From the NCBI RefSeq assembly GCF_900457465.1, contig NZ_UAUU01000002.1, forward strand, positions 992,001 to 1,056,000: a stretch of DNA of 64,000 nt, in the 5' to 3' direction. The stretch is from Sphingobacterium multivorum. Its GTDB lineage: Bacteria > Bacteroidota > Bacteroidia > Sphingobacteriales > Sphingobacteriaceae. Shown piece after piece: positions 17,968 to 26,479 of this stretch. A model generated the notes under the pieces. It saw only the letters and a list, made by a program, of their open reading frames with translations. It was not told the DNA's origin and made no database searches. Within the stretch, counting starts at the first letter, position 1. Every line of letters begins with the position of its first letter. The translations under genes and the position numbers were made by a program.

Positions 17968-18762
17968 TTAATCTTTTTTCGGACCACGGTTGCTTCCACC
18001 ACGGTTGTTTCCACCACGGTTGTTTCCACCGCGACCACCTTTGTTGTTACGGTTGTCACGACGTTCGCCACCACCTTCGTGGTTGCCACGTGATTTTACA
18101 CCAGATGCTTGACCAATGTTTGGAGATAAGTCACGTTTACCGTAAACCTCACCTTTACAGATCCAAACTTTGATACCAATTTTACCGTATGTAGTCAATG
18201 CTTCAGCTAAAGCGTAGTCGATATCAGCACGCAATGTGTGTAAAGGAGTTCTTCCTTCTTTGTATTGTTCAGTACGCGCCATTTCAGCACCACCTAAACG
18301 ACCAGAACACATGATTTTGATACCTTCTGCACCCATACGCATCGTAGAAGCGATTGAAGTTTTCATTGCACGACGGAATGAAATACGCGCCTCTAATTGT
18401 TTAGCGACACCTTCAGCTACTAACTTAGCATCTAACTCAGGGCGTTTGATCTCGAAAATGTTGATTTGAACATCCTTTTTAGTCAGTTTTTTCAACTCTT
18501 CTTTGATCTTGTCAACTTCTTGACCACCTTTACCGATAACGATACCTGGACGAGCAGTGTGAATTGTAACAGTGATACGTTTTAAAGTTCTTTCGATAAC
18601 AACTTTAGCTACACCACCTTTTGCAATACGAACAGAAAGATATTTTCTGATTTTTTCGTCTTCAACTAATTTATCGGAATAGTTTTTACCTCCGAACCAG
18701 TTAGAATCCCAACCTTTGATGATTCCTAATCTGCTACCTATTGGATTTGCTTTTTGTCCCAT
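17968..18762 (-). CDS. rpsC: Small-subunit ribosomal protein uS3 with RGG-repeat tail
   Basis: This 264-residue uS3 has the KH domain (about residues 40-110, [20 protein letters not shown]) and the C-terminal domain ending near [16 protein letters not shown]. After about residue 220 a glycine/arginine/asparagine-rich tail follows with repeated GGNNRG units and a closing GSNRGPKKD. The DNA repeats an 18-base unit of the CCACCACGGTTGTTTCCA type three times. Usual uS3 is 210-240 residues. RGG tails bind RNA in other proteins; the role here is unknown. It lies 11 bases after rplV. Confidence 0.97.
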   Translation of the reverse strand: MGQKANPIGSRLGIIKGWDSNWFGGKNYSDKLVEDEKIRKYLSVRIAKGGVAKVVIERTLKRITVTIHTARPGIVIGKGGQEVDKIKEELKKLTKKDVQINIFEIKRPELDAKLVAEGVAKQLEARISFRRAMKTSIASTMRMGAEGIKIMCSGRLGGAEMARTEQYKEGRTPLHTLRADIDYALAEALTTYGKIGIKVWICKGEVYGKRDLSPNIGQASGVKSRGNHEGGGERRDNRNNKGGRGGNNRGGNNRGGSNRGPKKD

Positions 18763-18773
18763 TTCTCAATAAA

Positions 18774-19208
18774 TTAGTTTTGTTCAACGTTTAATTTGCT
18801 ATCAACTACCAACGTAACGTGATTTGAACGTTTACGAACTCTGTATCCGCGACCTTGAGGAGCCGGACGCAATCTTTTCAATTGACGACCACCACCTACT
18901 GATACTTCTTTTACATATAGTTCGCTTTCTTCCACTGATTTACCTTCGTTTTTGGCTTCCCAGTTTTTGATTGCAGATAATAATAATTTTTCTACACGAG
19001 CAGCAGCTTCTTTACTTGAGTGTTTCAAAATGTAAATTGCATTTTCAACACGTTGACCGCGAATTAAGTCTACCACCAAACGCATCTTACGAGGCGAAGT
19101 CGGGCAGTTCAATAATTTGGCATCCGAAGCTCCTCCTTGTTGAGCTTTCTCTTGCTCTTTACGTTGTCTAATTAAGACAGACTTTTTAAGTTTTTTTGTT
19201 GCTTCCAT
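18774..19208 (-). CDS. rplV: Large-subunit ribosomal protein uL22
   Basis: This 144-residue uL22 lines the peptide exit tunnel. It has [20 protein letters not shown], the helical [20 protein letters not shown] and the tunnel hairpin around [20 protein letters not shown]. An N-terminal lysine/glutamine-rich extension of about 25 residues precedes the core. It lies 6 bases after rpsS. Confidence 0.97.
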   Translation of the reverse strand: MEATKKLKKSVLIRQRKEQEKAQQGGASDAKLLNCPTSPRKMRLVVDLIRGQRVENAIYILKHSSKEAAARVEKLLLSAIKNWEAKNEGKSVEESELYVKEVSVGGGRQLKRLRPAPQGRGYRVRKRSNHVTLVVDSKLNVEQN

Positions 19209-19214
19209 TACCTA

Positions 19215-19480
19215 TTATTTTTTCTTTTCTGCGTGGCCTCTGAATGTACGCGTAGGCGCGAATTCACCAAGCTTGTGACCTACCATATTCTCTGTTACAT
19301 AAACAGGGATAAATTTATTCCCGTTGTGCACTGCGAAGGTATGGCCAACAAAATCAGGTGAAATCATTGATCTACGAGACCATGTTTTGATAACTGACTT
19401 TTGTTAGTTTCATTCATAGAAAGAACTTTTCTTTCTAAGTTGTGATCGATATAAGGACCTTTTTTAATTGAACGAGCCAT
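19215..19480 (-). pseudogene. rpsS: Small-subunit ribosomal protein uS19, frameshifted
   Basis: From the ATG at 19480 the frame reads [20 protein letters not shown] then SMNETNK, and is lost. The remainder continues in the other frame as [40 protein letters not shown] and [20 protein letters not shown]. One A is missing from the run at 19399-19402 (four where five are expected). Correction gives 88 residues, the family length, with a stop at 19215-19217. The start overlaps the rplB stop (TAATG). uS19 is essential, so an error in the sequence is likely. Confidence 0.9.
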
Positions 19481-20307
19481 TATTTTTTCCTTCTCTCAAT
19501 GATGTAACGATTCGATGTTTTCTTCTTGTAACGTGTTTTGAAGCCTTTAGCTAATACACCTGTACGTGAGCGTGGGTGACCTCCTGAAGTACGGCCTTCA
19601 CCACCACCCATAGGGTGATCTACTGGGTTCATCGCAACACCACGAACTCTTGGACGACGACCTAACCAACGTTTGCGACCTGCTTTACCTAACACTTGGT
19701 TAGATCTTTCATGGTTCGATACTGAACCGATTGTAGCAACACAAGTCAATAAGATCATACGTGTTTCGCTCGAAGGCAATTTGATGATGGCATATTTACC
19801 ATCACGAGCAGACAATTGAGCATAAGTACCAGCCGAACGAGCAATTGAACCACCTTGACCAGGATTTAATTCAATATTGTGGATGATAGAACCCAATGGA
19901 ATGTTTGCTAATGGTAATGTATTACCAACTTCTGGGGCAACTTTATCACCTGCGATTACAGTTTGACCAACTACTAAACCAGCTGGAGCAAGGATGTAAC
20001 GTTTTTCACCATCAGCGTAATGCAACAAGGCAATACGAGCAGTACGATTTGGATCGTACTCGATAGTAGCTACTTTTGCAGGGATATCTTTTTTATCGCG
20101 TTTGAAATCAATTAATCGGTATACTTTTTTATGTCCCCCACCGAGATAACGCATAGTCATTTTACCGGAGTTATTACGACCGCCTGATTTCTTGTTGATT
20201 TTTACTACTAACGATTTTTCAGGAACGTTTGTAGTAACATCAGAGTAGTCAGCGCCTACTCTAAAACGAGTACCAGGGGTTACCGGTTTGAATCTTTTAA
20301 CTGCCAT
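19480..20307 (-). CDS. rplB: Large-subunit ribosomal protein uL2
   Basis: This 275-residue uL2 is needed for subunit association and peptidyl transferase formation. It has [19 protein letters not shown], the SH3-like core with [20 protein letters not shown] and the conserved C-terminal [20 protein letters not shown]. It lies 6 bases after rplW. Confidence 0.98.
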   Translation of the reverse strand: MAVKRFKPVTPGTRFRVGADYSDVTTNVPEKSLVVKINKKSGGRNNSGKMTMRYLGGGHKKVYRLIDFKRDKKDIPAKVATIEYDPNRTARIALLHYADGEKRYILAPAGLVVGQTVIAGDKVAPEVGNTLPLANIPLGSIIHNIELNPGQGGSIARSAGTYAQLSARDGKYAIIKLPSSETRMILLTCVATIGSVSNHERSNQVLGKAGRKRWLGRRPRVRGVAMNPVDHPMGGGEGRTSGGHPRSRTGVLAKGFKTRYKKKTSNRYIIERRKK

Positions 20308-20313
20308 TTTGTA

Positions 20314-20604
20314 TTATATAGTACTGTAAAAGTCAATAGTTTCGCCGTCTTTAATCGTAATGACAGCCTTTTTATACTTAGGAGCTCTACCAGATACGAA
20401 ACCTGCTTTTGTGTAACGGCTTTTTGCTTTACCAGCTACTACTGCAGTGTTTACAGCAAGAACTGTAACACCAAACATAGCCTCAACAGCTGCTTTAATC
20501 TGGATTTTGTTTGCTCTGTGATCTACTTTGAAAGCGTAACGGTTTAATTTTTCCGTTAACAAAGAAGCTTTCTCAGTCAAGATAGGTTTTTTAATAATTT
20601 CCAT
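20314..20604 (-). CDS. rplW: Large-subunit ribosomal protein uL23
   Basis: This 96-residue uL23 docks trigger factor and SRP at the tunnel exit. It starts MEIIKKPILTEKASLLTEKL and has YAFKVDHRANKIQIKAAVEA and FGVTVLAVNT. It lies one base after rplD. Confidence 0.98.
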   Translation of the reverse strand: MEIIKKPILTEKASLLTEKLNRYAFKVDHRANKIQIKAAVEAMFGVTVLAVNTAVVAGKAKSRYTKAGFVSGRAPKYKKAVITIKDGETIDFYSTI

Positions 20605-20605
20605 A

Positions 20606-21235
20606 TTACTTAGCTAATGCTTCCTCCAAAGTTTTAACAGAATCTGTAGTCAACAATAATTTTGTTGCGTTCAATACATCATATGTATTTAAATCAGCTG
20701 CAACAATAACTTTTGCTTTTTTCAAGTTTCTGCTTGATTTATAAACAATCTCATCGTAAGCTGGTAATACCAACAATGTTTTCTCATCAGCTACGTTCAA
20801 CGCATTTATTAAAGCAACATAGTTTTTAGTTTTGATAGCATCGAATTTTACTTCATCCAATACCACAATGTTATTATCTTTTGCTTTGTAAGATAACGCT
20901 GATTTACGTGCTACTTGTTTCAATTTTTTGTTCAATTTGAACGAGTAGTCACGAGGTTGAGGACCGAATACACGACCACCACCATTAAACAATGGAGATT
21001 TGATAGAACCCGCACGAGCACCACCAGTACCTTTTTGTTTGTGTAATTTACGAGTAGAACCCGCGATTTCGTTACGTTGTTTAGATTTGTGAGTTCCTTG
21101 GCGTTGGTTCGCTAAGTATTGTTTCACATCCAAATAGATCGCATGATCGTTAGGCTCTAACCCAAATACCGACTCAGGAAGTTGCACCTTGGCACCTGTT
21201 TCTTTACCTGATAAATTTAAAACTTTAACTTCCAT
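20606..21235 (-). CDS. rplD: Large-subunit ribosomal protein uL4
   Basis: This 209-residue uL4 has the extended loop [20 protein letters not shown] with [20 protein letters not shown], which reaches the exit tunnel, and the C-terminal globular domain. In other bacteria uL4 represses its own S10-type operon through the leader; a short leader hairpin is present upstream of rplC, but no function can be shown. Confidence 0.98.
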   Translation of the reverse strand: MEVKVLNLSGKETGAKVQLPESVFGLEPNDHAIYLDVKQYLANQRQGTHKSKQRNEIAGSTRKLHKQKGTGGARAGSIKSPLFNGGGRVFGPQPRDYSFKLNKKLKQVARKSALSYKAKDNNIVVLDEVKFDAIKTKNYVALINALNVADEKTLLVLPAYDEIVYKSSRNLKKAKVIVAADLNTYDVLNATKLLLTTDSVKTLEEALAK

Positions 21236-21240
21236 CTCTA

Positions 21241-21858
21241 CTATTTGTCTACGATTACATAAGAACCTTTAGCTCCTGGAATGGAACCACTAACAACGAT
21301 AAGGTTTTGCTCAGCGTAAACTTTCAACACCTGTAAGTTTTGAACTTTAACTCTGTCACCACCTGTACGACCAGCCATGCGCATACCTTTGAATACGCGT
21401 GAAGGCCATGATGAAGCACCTAATGAACCTGGAGCACGTAATCTGTTGTGCTGACCGTGAGTCGCACCACCTACACCACCAAATCCATGACGTTTCATTA
21501 CACCTTGGAAACCTTTACCTTTTGAAGTACCAACTACATCTACGAATTCGCCTTCCTCGAAAAGTGTAACGTCAACTACGTCACCAAGTTGTTTTGCATC
21601 TGGGAAAGTTTTAAACTCTACCAACTTACGCTTAGGCGTTGTGTTTGCTTTCGCAAAGTGCCCTTTCAAAGGAGCTGTCGTGTTTTTCTCCTTAGCTTCG
21701 TCGAAACCAAGTTGAATTGCCGAGTAGCCATCCTTTTCTTCCGTACGTATCTGCGTAACCACGCACGGCCCGGCCTGAATCACTGTACAAGGAATATTTT
21801 TCCCATCAGCGTTAAACAGGCTCGTCATTCCTACTTTTTTTCCAATAATACCTGACAT
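21241..21858 (-). CDS. rplC: Large-subunit ribosomal protein uL3
   Basis: This 205-residue uL3 starts [20 protein letters not shown] and carries the conserved central extension [20 protein letters not shown] and [20 protein letters not shown], which approaches the peptidyl transferase centre. It is the first gene of this cluster; rpsJ, which precedes it in many bacteria, is not here. A strong promoter lies about 80 bases upstream. Confidence 0.98.
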   Translation of the reverse strand: MSGIIGKKVGMTSLFNADGKNIPCTVIQAGPCVVTQIRTEEKDGYSAIQLGFDEAKEKNTTAPLKGHFAKANTTPKRKLVEFKTFPDAKQLGDVVDVTLFEEGEFVDVVGTSKGKGFQGVMKRHGFGGVGGATHGQHNRLRAPGSLGASSWPSRVFKGMRMAGRTGGDRVKVQNLQVLKVYAEQNLIVVSGSIPGAKGSYVIVDK

Positions 21859-21878
21859 GTTGTAAATTAATTAATTAA

Positions 21879-21904
21879 AAGTCCTTCGAAGCAGTAGGGC
21901 TTCG
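21879..21904 (-). other. Leader hairpin upstream of rplC
   Basis: On the minus strand CGAAGC and GCTTCG pair around a CCTACT loop in the leader between the promoter and the rplC start. It is short and lacks a T run. It could be part of a feedback-control leader. Confidence 0.4.
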
Positions 21905-21935
21905 CTCAAGACATACTATTCCCATTAAGGGACTG

Positions 21936-21966
21936 CAAAGTTACAAACATTTTTATAACTGTCAAA
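21936..21966 (-). promoter_or_regulatory. Promoter of the ribosomal protein cluster
   Basis: On the minus strand TTTG (21963-21966), exactly 19 bases, then TAACTTTG (21936-21943): a perfect Bacteroidota consensus promoter. The leader to the rplC ATG is about 70 bases. The rest of 21967-22194 is AT-rich and non-coding with nothing else supported. Confidence 0.85.
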
Positions 21967-22194
21967 TAATTAGTGAATTATTTTTTTTTATTTTCTAGAT
22001 CTTTTCTTCATCCGCTTCAAATTTCCGAATAATACCTATCCAACTCCCCACTCCGACTAAATCATCTCCAAAAAAATAAAATTAGGACAATCTATTCCTA
22101 CTGCCATACAGCTGTCATAAGTTGCGCTAATTTTGAACTGTCATACAACACGTCAGGTGATGTATCGCTTACTAAAACTTTAAATACGAAAATC

Positions 22195-22665
22195 ATGAAA
22201 ACAGAAATCATTTCGAAGAACGAGCTACTTCAACATTGGTTAGGCCACAGAAACCTAACAAGACAGACTATTGAAAAATTTCCAGAAGAAGGATTGTTCA
22301 ATTTCAAGGTAGAAGGCATGCGCACTTTTGCAGATATGATTAAGGAGCTATTAGGTATTGCTGTTCCAGGTCTCCAGGAAATTGTCAACAACAAAAGTGG
22401 CAAACTCAACGAGAATCTCAGTTATTCGACCAAAGCACAATTACTGCAGGCTTGGGATGAAGCTACTCCTCAGATCAGTGAACTGTTCAATCAAATTCCA
22501 GAAGAACGTTTTGCCGAAGAGTTCAATTTATTTGGACAATACAAATCCCCCATTATCCATAGCATATTTTATTTTATTGACAACGAGATCCACCATCGTG
22601 GTCAGGCTTTTGCCTATTTACGCTTACTGGGTATCCAACCACCATTTTTTTGGGAAAGGGGTTAA
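22195..22665 (+). CDS. DinB-like superfamily protein
   Basis: This 156-residue protein resembles the DinB/DfsB four-helix-bundle metalloenzyme family. His residues suitable for metal binding are near the N-terminus (LLQHWLGH, residues 11-18) and in the C-terminal EIHHRGQAFAYLRLLGI (His about 132-133), with the family-typical spacing. Members act as thiol-dependent transferases or are uncharacterised; no specific substrate can be assigned. It converges on a WYL-domain regulator, a pairing often seen between small cytosolic enzymes and YafY-type regulators. Confidence 0.8.
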   Translation: MKTEIISKNELLQHWLGHRNLTRQTIEKFPEEGLFNFKVEGMRTFADMIKELLGIAVPGLQEIVNNKSGKLNENLSYSTKAQLLQAWDEATPQISELFNQIPEERFAEEFNLFGQYKSPIIHSIFYFIDNEIHHRGQAFAYLRLLGIQPPFFWERG

Positions 22666-22734
22666 TAACTGATACAGACAACGGAAGTTTTCTCCTGACA
22701 TGGATCAAAAACTTTTTAGTACAATTTACAGTTT

Positions 22735-22776
22735 AACTTGTTCGGCATCCTCCCTTTCCGCCGAACAAGTTTTTCC
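22735..22776. terminator. Terminator between the DinB-like and WYL genes
   Basis: AACTTGTTCGGC and GCCGAACAAGTT pair perfectly over 12 bases around a 13-base loop and are followed on the plus strand by a T run. On the minus strand it also ends the convergent regulator, with a weaker tail. Confidence 0.88.
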
Positions 22777-22814
22777 TTTACCATAGTAAAGAATCCTGAT
22801 TACTTCATTTACAG

Positions 22815-23768
22815 CTAAACTTGCTCCAAAGCAGATGAAAGCAAACCTCTGACAACATCTTTTAGCGATTCGGGTTCAATTATGCGACCTTTATCTGCAA
22901 ACATCAGATACCATCGCGCAAACCCATTCTCCATATTCATGCAGTCAAAATGCATTTCCACATAGTTATCGGTTACAATTTCTTCTTGGAAACCAAAATA
23001 GTGACGATCCCACTCCATATACCTAGCCATTTCTTTATCCACTTGCACCACCACTTTGGTTGTTGGCACTTCATGCCGCTTACTCAGAAAGAAAGATAGT
23101 TCGGGATGCTCTTTTCCAAAATCTTCAGCAAGTATTCTAATATTGTTTATTCTATCCAAGCGGAATTGCCTATAATCTTGTCGCAATCTACAAAAAGCAA
23201 GTACATACCAAAACTTGCTCTCCACAAAAATACCCACAGCTTCGATTTCACGCCTTTCTGGAGTTTTATCGGAAGGTTTGGAATAATAGATTTCCACACA
23301 TTTCTTTGCTGCGATGCTTTCGATCAGAATATTGGTGCCATGGGTTAGCTTCTCATTGAATTGATGACGCCCACCGCGCACCAGAAAGTTATCCCCAACT
23401 AAGGCTACCTGTTCTTTTTCGTTGCCCCGTAATATAGCTTTCATTTTCAGCAATGCCGTGGTAAAATGATGAGCAAGATTCCGGTCCGTATATTTTTCAA
23501 CTAATTTCTCTGCTGCGACAAAACTCAATGCCTCTTCCCTTGTAAATTGCAAAGGTGGCATCTTATATCCCTCCACCAAAGAATAACCGCTTCCCGCTTC
23601 ACCATAAATAGGTACCCCTGCCTGCATCAGGGAACGAATATCTCTATAAATGGTACGCTGACTTACTTCATATCTTTCTGCCAACGCTGCAGCTGTCACA
23701 ACAGGTTTAGCTTGCAGATGCATATAAATAGCGAGTATACGGTCAAATCTCTTCTGGATATCGGTCAT
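22815..23768 (-). CDS. YafY-like transcriptional regulator (HTH-11 and WYL domains)
   Basis: This 317-residue protein has an N-terminal DeoR-like winged helix (residues 5-60, with LAERYEVSQRTIYRDIRSLM) and a WYL effector-binding domain in the middle. WYL-type sequence appears as FVESKFWYVLAFCRLRQDYR and FRLDRINNIRIL around residues 185-215, followed by a C-terminal extension (WCX region). Such regulators sense nucleic-acid fragments or small ligands; the ligand here is unknown. It probably controls itself and possibly its convergent neighbour. Confidence 0.88.
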   Translation of the reverse strand: MTDIQKRFDRILAIYMHLQAKPVVTAAALAERYEVSQRTIYRDIRSLMQAGVPIYGEAGSGYSLVEGYKMPPLQFTREEALSFVAAEKLVEKYTDRNLAHHFTTALLKMKAILRGNEKEQVALVGDNFLVRGGRHQFNEKLTHGTNILIESIAAKKCVEIYYSKPSDKTPERREIEAVGIFVESKFWYVLAFCRLRQDYRQFRLDRINNIRILAEDFGKEHPELSFFLSKRHEVPTTKVVVQVDKEMARYMEWDRHYFGFQEEIVTDNYVEMHFDCMNMENGFARWYLMFADKGRIIEPESLKDVVRGLLSSALEQV

Positions 23769-23971
23769 AGGGATAAAGATACAAAATCTAGGCTTTAACG
23801 CTACAAAAGTTAAGTTTGAGCACTCCTGTTAAGGAAGGCAATAAATTAATAGCGTTTTGTTAAATAACAGGGAGTTTATAGGGACTTCATACGGACTTAA
23901 TAGGGACCTCATTCGGATGAAAGCGTATAATATCCGATTTATCTACGGATAATATTTATTTAAAATCTGCA

Positions 23972-24091
23972 CTAATCAAAAAGGCACCTCCACCTCTGTT
24001 TTATATGGGATAAACCGACGCTATGTTTCAAGATATAGCCCCCTGCTTCCTTAAAATAGCTGCCCCAATGAAGACATTGAGACAGCAACAT
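23972..24091 (-). pseudogene. Relic of a GH88 unsaturated glucuronyl hydrolase C-terminus
   Basis: About 80 bases (23980-24060) match the coding sequence near the 3' end of the GH88 gene at 25246-25330 at roughly 90 percent, including the string encoding EAGGYILKHSVG. A one-base deletion follows and the frame ends soon after. Further upstream, partial similarity continues to an ATG at 24091. Only about 39 codons remain. It is separated from the intact gene by a small secreted-protein gene. The rest of 23769-23971 holds only an imperfect 22-base tandem pair near 23878-23922. Confidence 0.8.
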
Positions 24092-24108
24092 TAATTATTA
24101 TGTGTAAC

Positions 24109-24573
24109 TTAATTGCTTCCGACATCTAATGATGTACAGCCAGTATCGCTCAAATAGACATTTTCAAAAGTGTAATATTGTCCGGAGCCCGAATGACCGC
24201 AACTCATCGCATACCACATTGTTAACCAACTAGGGCAACTTGCATAAATATCATAATTTCCACTTTGAATATTAACGGGATAGGAAAGCGTATTCGCAGG
24301 GACTACAACATGCTGTGTGGTTCCTCCTGGAAAATTCCCACTAAAGGTCAAATAAATAGGGGAATTACTAAAGTTATACACATAAAAGTCGAATGTGCTA
24401 CTTAGTGTTTTAATATTCGTTTTGGTATTTTTTTTTGCACCAACGTTTTCTGTAGAAATTACATTTCGTTTATTAGATAGTTTTATAGCTGGTACACTCA
24501 AATCTCTAGCTTGAACGAACAAACCGGTGACAATAAATAACGCAAAGGCTATTACAAATGATTTTTTTAACAT
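24109..24573 (-). CDS. Small secreted protein of unknown function
   Basis: This 154-residue protein starts with a clear Sec signal peptide (MLKKSFVIAFALFIVTGLFV, cleavage near QAR-D). The mature part is rich in Asn, Ser, Thr and aromatic residues, with YVYNFSNSPIYLTFSGNFPG and three Cys residues (SCPSW, SCGHSG, TGCTS). It resembles small extracellular beta-sandwich proteins in composition, but I do not recognise a family. It is an orphan between a GH88 relic and the full GH88 gene, on the same strand. Confidence 0.65.
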   Translation of the reverse strand: MLKKSFVIAFALFIVTGLFVQARDLSVPAIKLSNKRNVISTENVGAKKNTKTNIKTLSSTFDFYVYNFSNSPIYLTFSGNFPGGTTQHVVVPANTLSYPVNIQSGNYDIYASCPSWLTMWYAMSCGHSGSGQYYTFENVYLSDTGCTSLDVGSN

Positions 24574-25107
24574 AATTCAAAAGTGTTTATAAATAATTGA
24601 CTATTTCAATAAGCTTTTTTTGAGATATAGCTTATCAACAATTGGCTTCTGCCTTAACTAAATCATAAGTGACCTCCTTTCTTTTAGATAAATTGACTAA
24701 AGTTTCTCAATCCTTAGCGAATGATGCCTCATCGTTAATAATTATGGTCGAAAAATCCATGGCGCATCGCATTAAAAAATCTTCCGTAAAAAAATAGGTT
24801 TACTATCTATAAATCCGTCCAAATGATTACTTAACCAAAGTGTACTAGCCTGAAATACAAAAACTTACCGACCTCTAAAAAAACACTAATCAGTGCAATT
24901 TCAATAAATCTGACTTTACTTTGTTCTTTTCATTCTTTATTAGATTTATGCTATTGGTAACTTATAAACGGAGCGGTATAGATCTGACAATTCGAGAGAC
25001 AGATCTCGCTAAATATGATGTGTCTATCGCGACTATTATAACAGGAGATGATCCAATGAAAATATGGGGTTGGTTGGAACGGCATTTTTCCGGGTGCACG
25101 AACGGCT
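24574..25107. other. Intergenic region without a supported gene
   Basis: The stretch is AT-rich. A 62-codon plus-strand frame from a TTG at 24921 encodes a short protein with no recognisable domain, signal or ribosome-binding site. I see no repeat, RNA gene or promoter I could defend. Confidence 0.5.
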
Positions 25108-25148
25108 AAAACTGTCCCTAAAACAACACTCATTTTAGGAACAGTTTA
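25108..25148. other. Inverted repeat downstream of the first GH88 gene
   Basis: AAACTGTCCCTAAAA (25109-25123) and TTTTAGGAACAGTTT (25133-25147) pair at 14 of 15 positions. There is no clear T run on either side, so it may be a weak terminator or an RNA-stability element for the convergent-facing genes. Confidence 0.6.
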
Positions 25149-25163
25149 AAGGTCCCTTATCGC

Positions 25164-26438
25164 CTATTGTTTAATCACTTTCTCGCCATCAAGCAATCGA
25201 TTATACCGCACCAATGCTTCTAGATAATAGTAATCGGCATAGGTTAAAGGCACATCTACCTCTGTTTTATGTGGAATAGAACCGACGCTATGTTTCAAGA
25301 TATATCCCCCTGCTTCTTTATAATCTGCTTTGTAGGGTTTAGATGATAAAGACCGCAACATCTGCTCGGCCTTTGAAATATAGAGCTGGCTTTCACTACC
25401 TGTTGTGTATTGTGCCAATTCCAGCAAAGCCGAGGCCGTTACTGAAGCTGTCGACACATCGCGAAGATCTTTTTGGCTATAATATTTACTGTCTGGTGTA
25501 AGCTTGTTTTGGTCCATATCCCAATAGGGAATTAGATCTTTTGGAAGGTTGGGATGATTCAGATAAAACTGCGCAATATGCCGCGCTTGCTCCAAATATT
25601 TCTTGTCGCCGGTCTCACGGTACATCATCGTATAACCATAAAGTCCCCAAGACTGTCCCCTAGCCCATGCAGACTCGTCAAAAGCACCTTGGGCAGTCTT
25701 TCTCGAAATAATACGTCCATCTTTTGGATTGTAATCCACGACATGATAGGAACTATAATCTTTTCGATAGTGATTGACCATTGTTGTATTTGCATGCGTT
25801 ATAGCGATATCACGATAGCGCTTATCACCTGTCATCTTGGAAACTTCCGTCAAAAACTCCAGGTTCATCATATTGTCGATGATTACCGGATAGGTCCAAG
25901 GCTGCCCATCCCAGTTTTTTCCACCGTCCCATGAACGGATAGTTTTGGGTGCTTCGTGAAAGCGTGTTGCCAACGAGGCTGCTCCAGTACTTAAAATTTC
26001 CTTATATGCAGCCGAATCTCCCGTCAAGCGTAACGCATTCCCAAAGCTGCAGTACAACATAAAGCCCAAATCATGTGTTCCCTTGTTGTTCTTTTCCTTC
26101 TCGAGTTCTTTTAATTTGCTTTTTGCTTCCGTCAAAAGTTTTTCATCCTTGGTATACTCGTATATGTATAACACTGTACCGGGATAAAAGCCCGAGCACC
26201 ACCAACTTGAACCCCAATTCACATATTTACCATCTTTATACGTCGTCGGCATATCCGATTCATTGATCGATGCGGCAAGGTAGGCGATTTGTTTATGTGC
26301 ATCTTCCAAATTTGTGCGAACAAATTCTTTGTCAAGTCCCAATTTCACTGCTCCTAGGTTTCGCTGACTGGAACAGGAAATTCCCTGCATTCCTAGCCCG
26401 ATCATTAAAGCTCCCGTAATATAGTGTTGTATCTTCAT
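25164..26438 (-). CDS. Unsaturated glucuronyl hydrolase, GH88 family, lipoprotein (copy 1)
   Basis: This enzyme of 424 residues (from the ATG at 26438, which has AAGGA nine bases upstream; a TTG nine bases earlier is less likely) should hydrolyse 4-deoxy-4,5-unsaturated uronic acid from the non-reducing end of lyase products. The N-terminus has a lipobox (MQGISC, Cys 22), so it is likely membrane-anchored. Catalytic Asp residues fit THDLGFM (about 123) and YPVIIDNMMN (about 188). The (alpha/alpha)6 barrel ends VPLTYADYYYLEALVRY. It lies 41 bases after the DUF2264 gene. A paralogue is at 37484-38731. Confidence 0.9.
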   Translation of the reverse strand: MKIQHYITGALMIGLGMQGISCSSQRNLGAVKLGLDKEFVRTNLEDAHKQIAYLAASINESDMPTTYKDGKYVNWGSSWWCSGFYPGTVLYIYEYTKDEKLLTEAKSKLKELEKEKNNKGTHDLGFMLYCSFGNALRLTGDSAAYKEILSTGAASLATRFHEAPKTIRSWDGGKNWDGQPWTYPVIIDNMMNLEFLTEVSKMTGDKRYRDIAITHANTTMVNHYRKDYSSYHVVDYNPKDGRIISRKTAQGAFDESAWARGQSWGLYGYTMMYRETGDKKYLEQARHIAQFYLNHPNLPKDLIPYWDMDQNKLTPDSKYYSQKDLRDVSTASVTASALLELAQYTTGSESQLYISKAEQMLRSLSSKPYKADYKEAGGYILKHSVGSIPHKTEVDVPLTYADYYYLEALVRYNRLLDGEKVIKQ

Positions 26439-26479
26439 TTTATCCAATCCTTAATCTTTTGCTTTTTATTCTTTTTCGT

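Noticed and set aside
23878..23922. Imperfect 22-base tandem pair
   Set aside because: Only two copies with several mismatches; not a convincing repeat array, CRISPR or operator.
24921..25109. 62-codon plus-strand frame
   Set aside because: TTG start, no ribosome-binding site, no domain or signal; composition not convincing.
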